NCBI GenBank assembly: GCA_903813345.2 | Contig: CAIIXF020000013.1 | Span: 364,508 to 428,507, forward strand | Length of the DNA: 64,000 bases | Direction of reading: 5' to 3' | Source of the DNA: Owenia fusiformis | Taxonomy: Eukaryota; Annelida; Polychaeta; Sabellida; Oweniidae | Notes under the pieces: generated by a model | Told to the model about the DNA's origin: nothing | Database searches by the model: none | The model's input: the letters and a program-made list of their open reading frames with translations, nothing else | Part shown: positions 55,395 to 64,000 of the stretch, in pieces | Numbering within the stretch: the first letter of the stretch is position 1 | How the letters are laid out: every line of letters begins with the position of its first letter | Translations under genes and position numbers: made by a program

Positions 55395-55619
55395 TCACCT
55401 AAACGTCCTTGACTTGATCTCTAATATAAATAACATAATACTTGTCCATAGTAGTACTGAGGGGTAATAATAGATGGCCCCACTGCTGAGGGGGTGGACA
55501 ACAGGGTTATGTAGGGTAGCCGTCATCAGAGAAGATAGTGGCATATAGGATAGTATGGTCGGACTTCTAGATTCTATTAATGAAACTATCCTCTCAGCTT
55601 CTGTATTGCATGTCTCGAT
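55395..55619 (-). CDS. RECK: RECK - copy last exon
   Basis: 225 bp, the same length as in the + copy, starting IETCNTEAERIVSLIESRSP. Two Cys-flanking residues differ from the + copy (EAC to ETC, CNI to CNT). The hydrophobic tail is intact. Confidence 0.92.
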   Translation of the reverse strand: METCNTEAERIVSLIESRSPTILSYMPLSSLMTATLHNPVVHPLSSGAIYYYPSVLLWTSIMLFILEIKSRTFR

Positions 55620-56224
55620 CTGTAACATAAATGGGGCCCATAAATCAAACAATGTAAAATTTCTTTATAAAGACAAGCCTAAATATGCTGGGATATTCAA
55701 TAAACAGGGTGACCATAAAGAATGGTAACATAGTACTTACACAGCGGAATAGCCTGACTACAGTAAGTCAGATAAGGTTGTCACATGGTGGACATAACCG
55801 TCGCTTCAACTGTCTTATCACTTGGTCCTCATTTCATGGGATTTAATCGTCGCTAATTATGTGCATGCATTAAGCTCTTGTGATAATGTATAATATGAAT
55901 GCCATTTTCGATCAAATTGGGTCCTACATCGCTACAATATAGTTGTCAGGCTATTCCGGGGTGACTTAGCTCATCTATTTAAAAGCCATAAAACCAATTA
56001 AATAAGAATTTCCAGAGAGAATCATGTCAGTTTTGTTTGAAACGATTTCTGCCCACAATAAAGTATGACAAACACTTCTTCAGTCTTCAGTTCTTTGGTT
56101 CACTGAAAGGGGAGAGAATTAATTGGGGAGCTCCATCAGCTCATTGGCTGTCTACAGCTGTCTATATTTCAATAAAACATCTAAATGGTAGCAGTTAACA
56201 CATTAAGAAAACATTCAACAGTAC

Positions 56225-56433
56225 CTGAAGTCTGGTAGGCTTGAGAGTGATAGGCATGATGAGCACTACAATATCAGTCTCCACACTGAGGTAGCCAAAC
56301 ACCTCACATTCCTTGGTGGAGATCAGCTGCGACAGTGCCTCCGTTACATTCTGCACTGTGATTGGTCAAACTTTAGCAGCATGAGAGGCAAGATCTGATT
56401 GCGTCTTACTGTACAGAAGACGGATTTCACTTG
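56225..56433 (-). CDS. RECK: RECK - copy exon equivalent to + exon 8, contains TGA
   Basis: 209 bp. The frame reads SHAAKV, TGA (56366-56368), PITVQ. The + copy has GGA at this codon, while its own stop is at the codon that is AAA here, two codons upstream. Confidence 0.92.
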
Positions 56434-56697
56434 CTGAAATACAATATAAGATTATTTTCTCAGTGTAAGAACATTATACATATAGGTCTCCAGTTCTTGA
56501 TTATATATTATACAGATCTTATACAGATACCAACTACCATTTAGTCTTCAACTTCAAATATGACTACATGCATAGAGTGCATACATGCATGGAGTTGCAT
56601 CTAAAATAAAAAGCTGCATGGATTTGTTAAAAAAAAAAAGTGATCCGAATGTAAATATGTGATATCTGTTGCCAGATGTAACATAACTAATACATAC

Positions 56698-56939
56698 CAC
56701 AAATAGGACAGCATGCCCCTGGTGGTGTAATAGCTGCAGTGTTCCACTGGCAGTTCCACTGGCAGCACAGGGCAGTCTATGCCCTCACAATAGGTGTCTC
56801 CACCAACTAGGGCTATTGTACCCACAGCCTTACATTGTCCCTCATAGTGAACTGCCATTCTCTGGCCCCAAGCAGAGCATTCATTATAGTAGGTGACCCC
56901 ATCATGACCACATACTTCCCCAACCATGTTACATGTATC
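56698..56939 (-). CDS. RECK: RECK - copy Kazal 3 exon, frameshifted
   Basis: 242 bp against 232 in the + copy. ctgccagtggaa is duplicated in tandem (+12), and cactgtgtagctatt has become cactgcagctatt (-2). Before the shift it encodes VCGHDGVTYYNECSAWGQ, with Pro to Tyr, Phe to Ser and Asp to His (AVHYEGQC) changes at conserved places. Confidence 0.92.
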
Positions 56940-56953
56940 CTAAAGTAAAAGAA

Positions 56954-58353
56954 CAAGACACACAGTGATAAATATCGCACTTTGAAGAGCAAACTGGCCA
57001 CCATGCAATTTATCCAGCATGGCCAAAACCTAATCAGACCTTGGCACTTGTCTGCTGTTGCATCTGTAAACATTTCAAGTTGACAAGGTTAGCGGTTTTC
57101 CTGCAATTTTGATGACAAGAATTTATTTGTAGTCTGGAACTTTGGGAAAATTTAGATAACATCCTTTGTGACCTAATTTGATGACCTTCGACCTTGAAAA
57201 TTTAACTTTTTCAGACCTCAGTAGGTGTTTTGTAATTAAGCTGACCTAAATTTAAATCCAAAATATCAATTTAGAAAATCAACTTTTTTGACCTTTTCAA
57301 GGTCACTGAAGGTGAATGAAAGGTCAAATCTGAAATCTAAGGTCAGATTTGAACTTCTGAGAACTTGTAGATGTTTTTAAAAAAAAAATTTGGTAAATTT
57401 GGAGCAAGTTGAAAAATTCAAAATGGCCGCCAAATTGAAAAATTCAAAATGGCCACCATGTAATTCAGCCAGCATACCCAAAACCTAATCAGATCTTGGC
57501 AATAGTCTGCTCTTGCATCTGTAAAAATTTCAAGTTGAACGGATAAGTGGTTTTCCTGGAAATTTGATGACAAGATTTGTTGAAAAATTCAAAATGGCCA
57601 CCACGTAGTTTACCCAGCATGCCCTAAACCTAATCAGATCTTGGCACTAGTATGCTATTGCATGTGTAAAAATTTCAAGTTGAACAGGTTAGCGGTTTTC
57701 TTGGAATTTTGATGACAAGAATTGATTTGTAGTCTCAAACTTTGAGAAACTTGGATAACATCATTTGTGACCTAGTTTAATGACCTTGACCTTCGACCTT
57801 GAAAATTTAACTTTTTCAGACCTCAGTAGGTGTTTTGTAATTAAGCTGACCTAAATTTAAATCCAAAATATCAATTTAGAAAATCAACTTTTTTGACCTT
57901 TTCAAGGTCACTGAAGGTGAATGAAAGGTCAAATCTGAAATCTAAGGTCAGATTTGAACTTCTGAGAACTTGTAGATGTTTTTAAAAAAAAAATTTGGTC
58001 AATTTGGAGCAAGTTGAAAAATTCAAAATGGCCGCCAAATTGAAAAATTCAAAATGGCCACCATGTAATTCAGCCAGCATACCCAAAACCTAATCAGATC
58101 TTGGCAATAGTCTGCTCTTGCATCTGTAAAAATTTCAAGTTGAAGGGATAAGTGGTTTTCCTGGAATTTTGATGACAAGATTTGTTGAAAAATTCAAAAT
58201 GGCCGCCACGTAGTTTACCCAGCATGCCCTTAACCTAATCAGATCTTGGTACTAGTCTGCTCTTGCATCTGTAAAAATTTCAAGTTGAACAGGTAAGCAG
58301 TTATCCTGGAAATTTGATGACAAGATTTGGTTTATGTCCCGCGAAGTGCGATA
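56954..58353. mobile_element. Element C: TIR element in a RECK intron of the - copy
   Basis: tatcgcactt (56973-56982) and aagtgcgata (58344-58353) are perfect 10-bp inverted repeats. The left arm has the empty site (taaaagaaaaagcttaac, reverse of about 24530-24550). The interior is two copies of a segment of roughly 600 bp, made of shorter units with attcaaaatggccgcca, cctaatcagatcttggca and tttcaagttgaac, plus gaccttgaccttcgacctt words. Non-coding. Confidence 0.82.
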
Positions 58354-58492
58354 AAAAGCTTAACATCATTCCATTGCTTTTAATGAAGCAATAATATACA
58401 TTGAAATATCAAATAATTAAATATCTTATGTTTTCTGATTTCTTCAATGCAGTGGATCTGAGGTCATTGATGTTGATAGATGTGTCCCATAC

Positions 58493-58620
58493 CTTACAGT
58501 GCCCTCTGTGGGCAAAGTCTTTCCCTGAAGCCCAAAGCTGACATATGTTGTTGAACTCTATCCTTCCTACACTGCATACAGGGTCATGGTGGTGTCTGTT
58601 ACACACTAGGGACAAGGACA
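58493..58620 (-). CDS. RECK: RECK - copy Kazal 2 exon
   Basis: 128 bp, open, same borders as 24274-24401. One Leu to Ile change (FNNLC to FNNIC). Confidence 0.92.
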
Positions 58621-58906
58621 CTGAAACATTACAGAAACAATACCATGAGAAATTGGGTGTTTAAAAAGTGTTAATGTTTTCAGAAGGTGGTATTGGACAA
58701 TGCTGTGTAAATCTAACTAACTTGTCTGCTAATAAATTAGGATCCCGTGAGAACTATTCTCTATTGCCATTTTTATAGTAGTATAGAAAGGCACAAAAGA
58801 TGTCATCCATGTATGGATATAAAATTTAGGATCTCTACATATTTGTTTTTGCCTATATAAGGGGTATCTATCCATACAGGATTCATCACTACATATGTGC
58901 ACTTAC

Positions 58907-59137
58907 CACACTCATACTGTTTGCAGACCTTAGAGTCAGTACTCAGACAAACTCTCCGCCTCTCCAGGCACTTGAAGCTCTGCCCACATGGCTCCCGCTG
59001 ACAGGGATCATAGTCCTTACAAGCACCACGTAGAAAGTCTATGTTACCGGAGCAACGTGCCATACATTCACTGTGGTAGGTACGTCCATTAGCTCCACAC
59101 ACTGGGTCATAAATAGCTGGACAATTACAGGGTAAGC
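58907..59137 (-). CDS. RECK: RECK - copy Kazal 1 exon
   Basis: 231 bp, open. It reads VCGANGRTYHSEC: it keeps the Gly lost in the + copy but has His for the usual Pro. Further changes are CQREPCG and SFKC for CQWEPCG and SYKC. Confidence 0.92.
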
Positions 59138-59379
59138 CTACAATGTGTAAAGATTGAGATGTTTATTTTATCACGATCGGTTTAGTTTGAAGTTTTTTAT
59201 TTAGTTTTCAAAGCTTAAGAGGTTCCAGTGTAATGGAAATGCATGAGTGGATGTTTTAATTTTCCAAAGTATATTAATATATCTGTCACTACACTAAAAT
59301 TTTCCATTAACAAGTACTATGAAATGGCTATAGGCAAGTAATATAATGAAAACACATGTTGATTATATGGGGGTAGTAC

Positions 59380-59493
59380 CTGAGAGCCCATCTTTAGATG
59401 AGTGCACAGGTGAACACTGTCTCTTGCTACAGATCACCTCCCCAGCCTGACACACACATCTGTTACACCCTGTATGGAACTTACTGCCATGAT
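59380..59493 (-). CDS. RECK: RECK - copy VWC-like exon
   Basis: 114 bp, open, same borders as 23383-23496. The decoy acceptor duplication lies just upstream (near 59547). Confidence 0.9.
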
Positions 59494-59793
59494 CTGGAAT
59501 ATAGCATTAGATATGATACACTCTGTATTAGAACTTATTGCGATGATCTGAAATATAACACAACATACAATGTGTCCCAAAAAAGTACTGGACCTGCTCT
59601 TTTATTAATACTGCAATAACTGTATTAATAACCGCTTTTGAGAAAATTATTTAGAAAATATTTGGTTAAAAATCTAGATTTTCCTTGAAAGATTCAATTA
59701 CAATTCATTTGCTAATAGCAAACCAAAGGGAAACGTGTACAATAAGACATGGAGAAAAAAGGGGGATATTTTCTATAATGCCAGTGTTTGTAC

Positions 59794-59982
59794 CATGTAT
59801 GTGTCCTGCACCTACAATACAGCTGTCATGTTTGGTGCACTTCATGGATCTGCAGTGCTCCAGCCCCTTCCTATGGCCACAGCGACACACTTTATGACAG
59901 TTGGCATGGCTATTACTGGCAGGTACACGCACATAGGAGCCCACAGGAACTGTAAACATGGATACCTCTCCCACTTGGCAAC
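59794..59982 (-). CDS. RECK: RECK - copy cysteine-rich exon equivalent to + exon 3
   Basis: 189 bp, open, with one Asn to Ser change (HDNCIVG to HDSCIVG). Confidence 0.92.
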
Positions 59983-60213
59983 CTGAAAGGTAATAAATGT
60001 GTAACATGTGAATAAAATTGCTGACCACAGAAAAGTGTAACAATTGTTACAGATGTTGATGTTGAATGCAGTTGCTATAACAATATGTCATCAAGCAGAC
60101 AGACAAATGTGTTATGGCCATGTTGACTATCCAAAGAAGCCAATCTGTTTTGTGGCTAGTTCATAAAATTTAGCATTTCAGAACTAGAACTTGCTTCCTG
60201 AGTAAAATCATAC

Positions 60214-61098
60214 AACAAGGCACAGACGTGAACAATATTGTACCTAAAACAGAGCATTGTGGTCTTGTTGACCAAGAAAGCAAGATGGCCGCAGAAAAGT
60301 TAATCAGCTCTAGAACTTATCACTGTGTAACATATGTAAAAAATTTGAACGGTTTGGCTGGAAACCTGTAGACAAGCCTCGATAGACAAGATTTTAGGAC
60401 GGAAAATCCAAAATGGCCACCTTAAAATTTACCAAGAATGCCCAAAAACCAATCAGTTCTTGACGTTGATATGTAGAAACATCCCTGAAAATTTCAGATG
60501 AATCCCTCAAATGGTTTGGCTGAAAATCTGTAGACAAGTCTTGAAAGTGAAGATTTTAGGACAGAAAATCCAAAATGGCCACTTTAAAATTTAACCAGAA
60601 TGCCCAAAAACTAATCAGTTCTTGACGTTGATATGTAGAAACATCCCTGAAAATTTCAGATGAATCCCTCAAAAGGTTTGGCTGGAAACCTGTAGACAAG
60701 TCTTGAAAGTAAAGATTTTAGGACGGAAAATCCAAAATGGCCACCTTAAAATTTACCCAGAATGCCCAAAAACTAATCAATTCTTGACGTTGATATGTAG
60801 AAACATCCCTGAAAATTTCAGACAAATCCCTCAAATGGTTTGGCTGGAAACCTGTAGACAAGTCTTGAAAGTGAAGATATTAGGACGGAAAATCCAAAAT
60901 GGCCACCTTAAGATTTACCCAGAATGCCCAAAAACTAATCAGTTCTTGACGTTGATATGTAGAAACATCCCTGAAAATTTCAGATGAATCCCTGAAATGA
61001 TTTGGCTGGAAACCTGTAGACAAGCTGAAAAGTGAGACGCCGCCCGCCCGCCGCCCGTCAAGCTGACTACAATATCGTACCTCTTGTTAGGTACGATA
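60214..61098. mobile_element. Element D: TIR element in a RECK intron of the - copy
   Basis: tattgtacctaa (60236) and ttaggtacgata (61087-61098) are near-perfect inverted ends. The empty site in the left arm is gtttttgtatgatttta (22655-22671). The interior has four or five units of 153-169 bp marked by ggacggaaaatccaaaatgg at about 60399, 60551 (variant), 60721 and 60884, then a GC-rich cgcccgcccg run. An open frame at 60703-60987 is only the repeat. Confidence 0.82.
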
Positions 61099-61206
61099 AA
61101 AACAAAGGCTACAATTTATGATCATCCAAGTCAGTTTTCAATGTACCAAACCCTCTCAAACTAATTTCTTTCAGGGATCAAATATGTAACAAACAAATCA
61201 ATGAGA

Positions 61207-61341
61207 TACAGAGGTAAGGTTTGCAATTTTCTGGGTGCTTGCACTTGTGTCTATTAACTACACAAACATGACTGTTGTTGCATGGGTTTGGAGAACATGG
61301 GTTGGTTACCTCTCTATGGTTAGCTCTATGAGGACTAGGCA
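61207..61341 (-). CDS. RECK: RECK - copy exon equivalent to + exon 2, donor deleted
   Basis: The acceptor and the first 135 bp match the + copy (CSPNPCNNSHVCVVN). A 15-bp deletion then removes aacaaggtaggtaca, that is, the exon end and the gt donor. Read-through would reach a stop after about ten codons. Confidence 0.9.
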
Positions 61342-61599
61342 CTGCAATAGAAGAACACATTGCAATAACAAAAAAGTAGTTCTTCTCCAATAACCCAACC
61401 CCTTAAGGTGAACCAAAACAAATAAACTAAGGTATATCATATTGGCTAGATTTATAATGTCATACTTTGCATGCAGGCAAAACAGAATTATTCAAAGTTT
61501 TGAAAATAAGCAATATGGTAATCCTATTCCTGGCTTGAAACTGTAATAATGACATGATAACTAAAAGGTGGTATGACTATGAATGAGTCATGTGCTCAG

Positions 61600-62110
61600 A
61601 CAGCAATATAAGTGTAACTCTCAACTCTTAGTTCTAATCAAAATTATTGAAATGAGGTAAATTCAAAACTTGGAAAAAATGAAGTAACTTTCTTGTACAC
61701 ACACCTATATATTGAGAAAGTCATGTGCCCAGACAGCAATATAAGTGTAATTCTCATGTCTTAGTTCTAATCAAAATTACTGAAATGAGGTAAATTCAAA
61801 ACTTGGAAAAAATGAAGTAACTTTCTTGTACACACACCTATATATTGAGAAAGTCATGTGCCCAGACAGCAATATAAGTGTAATTCTCATGTCTTAGTTC
61901 TAATCAAAATTATTGAAATGAGGTAAATTCAAAACTTGGAAAAAATGAAGTAACTTTCTTGTACACACACCTATATATTGAGAAAGTCATGTGCCCAGAC
62001 AGCAATGTATGTGTAATTCTCAAGTCTTAGTTCTAATCAAAATTGCTGAAATGAGGTAAATTGAAAACTTTAAGTAACTTTCTTGTACACATACCTATAT
62101 ATTGAGAAAG
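61600..62110 (-). repeat. Tandem splice-donor repeats, - copy
   Basis: Partner of 21640-22150: four occurrences of the exon-end plus donor word (reverse ctatatattgagaaag), spaced about 125-135 bp. Confidence 0.88.
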
Positions 62111-62234
62111 TGATGTACATGGTTTATTGTCATCTATTTCAGGTGATAATGTAGCACAGAGCTCCTCAGCAGATTTGTCAGGTGAAAGCTTTCTCCAGTC
62201 TACACACTCACTCAGTATAGAGATACAGTCAAAT
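62095..62234 (-). CDS. RECK: RECK - copy exon equivalent to + exon 1
   Basis: 140 bp, open. It encodes FDCISILSECVDWRKLSP and joins in phase to the upstream exon, which ends NLIC plus two bases of an Arg codon. Confidence 0.9.
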
Positions 62235-62714
62235 CTGAAATCGTAAACATTTGTTATATTCAATGAGTATCATCTCCAACACAGGCAGAAAGTCTATTGA
62301 AAAGAGACATTTCTTGTTGTTTTTTATTTATTTCCCTTTATACAAGTATGAGTACACATATAGTACACAAGTACATATATCTCCGTATGACATATTTCTA
62401 GATTCTTCATCATATTCTAATGGGTACAACATTTGCAATTGTTGTAGAATAGGTTTGTCGGGTTGCAATGAACTAAAAAGATTTTAGAGACCAAGTGGTC
62501 TATGTGTGTATTACCCCTCCCAAGCTATAACCTCTACACATGTACATCTGTACATGGAAAGATGATTGGAACAGCTGCATATGTTCATCTCTAAATTCTC
62601 TGAACAAAGTCAAAATTAAAATCCATTTCCTTTAAATCACAGGTTAAAATTGTGAAATGTTTTGACTTTAAAAGAAATTCACACTGGTTTCTGGTAAATT
62701 TCTCAAGTTCTCAC
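62235..62714 (-). other. RECK intron; arm homology ends here
   Basis: Homology with the + arm runs from 62234 to about 62472 (tagttcattgcaacccgac) and then stops. The remainder to 62714 is private to this arm. No other gene seen. Confidence 0.7.
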
Positions 62715-62811
62715 CTGCATATAAGGTTAGTATGTGTACTTGAGTGACATGGTTTCACTTGGAGAGCACAGGCTATGGCCTTCCACATGTCTGGCTGGCA
62801 TTGCTTGATAT
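62715..62811 (-). CDS. RECK: RECK - copy upstream exon (CQPDMWK)
   Basis: 97 bp between an acceptor gttgtag and a donor gtgaga. It encodes IKQCQPDMWKAIACALQVKP followed by CHSS, a strongly conserved RECK segment. It is too short to stand out as an open frame. No counterpart was seen in the + arm. Confidence 0.9.
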
Positions 62812-63195
62812 CTACAACATAACATTACAATATCTATATCATGTGCTTACTGCAATAATTCAGGTAGAGACTGCAGAGTTTTCAGCTTATTGATAAAAAC
62901 TCCTTAAGAAATGTGTTTAAGATGTATTAAGTTGAACGTACAAACATTCCGTTGTCGCTGAAACAGTTGCCATTTGACATCACTCTACATAATGACAATG
63001 CATTATGAAATATTGATAGGCATATTTTCAAAACTAACTTACTTGCACTTATGCTAGGAAGGGTGTTAAATACGATAGCTCACTTTGGACCACCCTATTC
63101 TGCTATCAATTTGTCTATGATATATTTAATCAGCTACTTTAAATTAAATCCATGTCTAACTTAAATGACAGACATTTTGCCAGACATTAGACAGT

Positions 63196-63930
63196 TTCAA
63201 AACAATTTACTACTCATTGATACACTCTCAATTAAATTATTGCAACATAATCTGGGGTAACACATTTAAATCATTTTATGATCGTCTACATAAACTGCAG
63301 AAACAATTCTTAAGGCTAGCTTTAAATAAGGATAGACTTTCTCACTCCACTCCCCTATTTAAAGATCTTAAAATATTAAATATTTTTGATGTCAACAGAT
63401 ATTGTACTGGTCAGTTCATGTACAAAATCTTTAATAAGCACCCCAGTCTTCCAAAAAATCTATTTCAAGACTTGTTTGATATCAACATTAATATTCATCA
63501 TCATTACACAAGACAATTGCATTATTTTCATATCCCTAAATGCTCTAAACTTTCCCTTCGCTATCTAGGTCCTAATCTTTGGAATGCTCTACCACATGAT
63601 ATTCAAAAATGCTCCACTCTAAATATTTTCAAATCTTCATATAAAAAAATACTCATCTATCGATAATGTATAATACCAATCAGATCATACTGTATTGTTG
63701 ATTTTATACTGGTACCTGATTTTTTGTAACATTTTTATATTGTACATCCTTAGATAAATTGTTAATACCATTTTTATAAACCTACATGTAACATAATATA
63801 AGTGTTTTCTTTTATATGTAGTCTAGATGTCATTTTAATAATTTCTGTTAAACTGCAACATATACCCACTAGGGTGTCTAGCGGCTTGTTTTTATAGTGT
63901 ATATTATATAAGAATAATGAAATTAATAGA
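63196..63930 (+). mobile_element. 5'-truncated non-LTR retrotransposon (CR1/L2-like) in a RECK intron
   Basis: The open frame to 63666 encodes the C-terminal end of a reverse-transcriptase ORF: SLIHSQLNYCNIIWGNTF, later LHKLQKQFLRLA, HHYTRQLHYFHIP and YLGPNLWNALPHDI. These words are typical of the region after the RT domain in CR1/L2/Jockey-type LINEs. The catalytic RT motifs are absent, so the copy is 5'-truncated and cannot move by itself. The tail ends in gaattgaattgaac-type repeats, as CR1/L2 elements often do. It lies antisense to RECK. Confidence 0.82.
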
Positions 63931-63946
63931 ATTGAATTGAACTTAC

Positions 63947-64000
63947 TTTTTACAGGAATGTTCATCAGGGGAAGATATATGATGCCATCTTCCCACTTCA
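63947..64000 (-). CDS. RECK: RECK - copy most upstream exon seen (partial)
   Basis: Donor gtaagt (reverse acttac at 63941-63946). The visible 54 bp read KWEDGIIYLPLMNIPVK, with phase joining correctly to the exon at 62715-62811. The WE.G....P..NIPV spacing matches RECK just before its CQP.MWK segment. The exon continues beyond the window. Confidence 0.85.

Larger units (their letters stand above)
55395..64000 (-). pseudogene. RECK: RECK, - copy, eleven exons with several lesions; runs off the window
   Basis: Exons from 5' to 3', all on the - strand: 63947-64000 (partial), 62715-62811, 62095-62234, 61207-61341, 59794-59982, 59380-59493, 58907-59137, 58493-58620, 56698-56939, 56225-56433 and 55395-55619. 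Seven of the nine shared exons have exactly the same length as in the + copy. Lesions: a 15-bp deletion removes the end and splice donor of the exon at 61207-61341; the exon at 56698-56939 has a 12-bp in-frame tandem duplication and then a 2-bp deletion that shifts the frame before the PPGACCPIC motif; TGA at 56366-56368 replaces a glycine codon. Introns hold elements C and D and a LINE fragment. This copy keeps two upstream exons missing from the + copy. It is a pseudogene or a badly damaged allele. Confidence 0.93.

Noticed and set aside
57060-58340. Coding potential in element C
   Set aside because: Only short frames made of tandem units; no conserved residues or transposase motifs.
1-64000. 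tRNA, rRNA or other structured RNA genes
   Set aside because: No tRNA box A/B pattern, rRNA segment or snRNA-like sequence was recognised on either strand by eye.

Overview
The window is an AT-rich stretch of animal nuclear DNA with introns, many young and old transposons, satellite arrays and one assembly gap (500 N, 49298-49797). The host genes recognised are RECK (reversion-inducing cysteine-rich protein with Kazal motifs) and one exon fragment of a Rit/Ric-type Ras GTPase. The repeat style (atcccatcgaac-headed elements followed by TCCG runs, insertions rich in aaaatggc words, a Helentron carrying an OTU domain) suggests a marine invertebrate, most likely a mollusc such as a bivalve. That assignment is inference.

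Layout. 1-6490: non-coding DNA with degenerate repeats, palindromic MITE-like elements and two 15-bp minisatellites in opposite orientation. 6497-17164: a Helentron (Helitron2-type rolling-circle transposon) with one uninterrupted reading frame of about 3,165 codons and a probable small upstream coding exon. In order it carries an OTU domain, a second cysteine-peptidase-like domain, ten 18-residue basic repeats, zinc-binding cysteines, a HUH/Y2 Rep nuclease, a PIF1-type helicase and an EEP endonuclease. 17165-21230: scrambled pieces of the transposon 3' end, a long foldback, a 68-bp array and a tandem-repeat-filled element with inverted ends. 21517-27328: the last nine exons of RECK on the + strand. 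27329-36185: its 3' flank with a 1,226-bp tandem duplication, then a 4.1-kb block and the start of a satellite. 33740-47580: about 14 kb of a 475-bp satellite with a 2,068-bp higher-order repeat. 47597-49297: four tandem hairpins and then 16 copies of a 94-97-bp unit, each holding a splice acceptor plus the switch II exon start of a Rit/Ric GTPase. 49798-64000: the reverse-complement partner of 21270-36185, with RECK on the - strand and two more upstream exons.

The two RECK arms are homologous exon by exon, and the homology runs right to the gap edge (49798 pairs with about 36185). The right-hand contig is therefore either a true inverted duplication or the other haplotype placed in reverse. 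Both copies look broken, by different lesions: TAA in the + copy and TGA in the - copy, two codons apart in the same exon. The - copy has also lost a splice donor and gained a frameshift. Comparing the arms gives empty sites for several insertions.

The most notable items are the intact Helentron with two peptidase-like domains, the amplified Rit/Ric splice-junction unit, the pattern of tandem repeats spanning exon-intron junctions, and the RECK inverted pair. All calls come from reading the sequence; no database search or alignment program was run.
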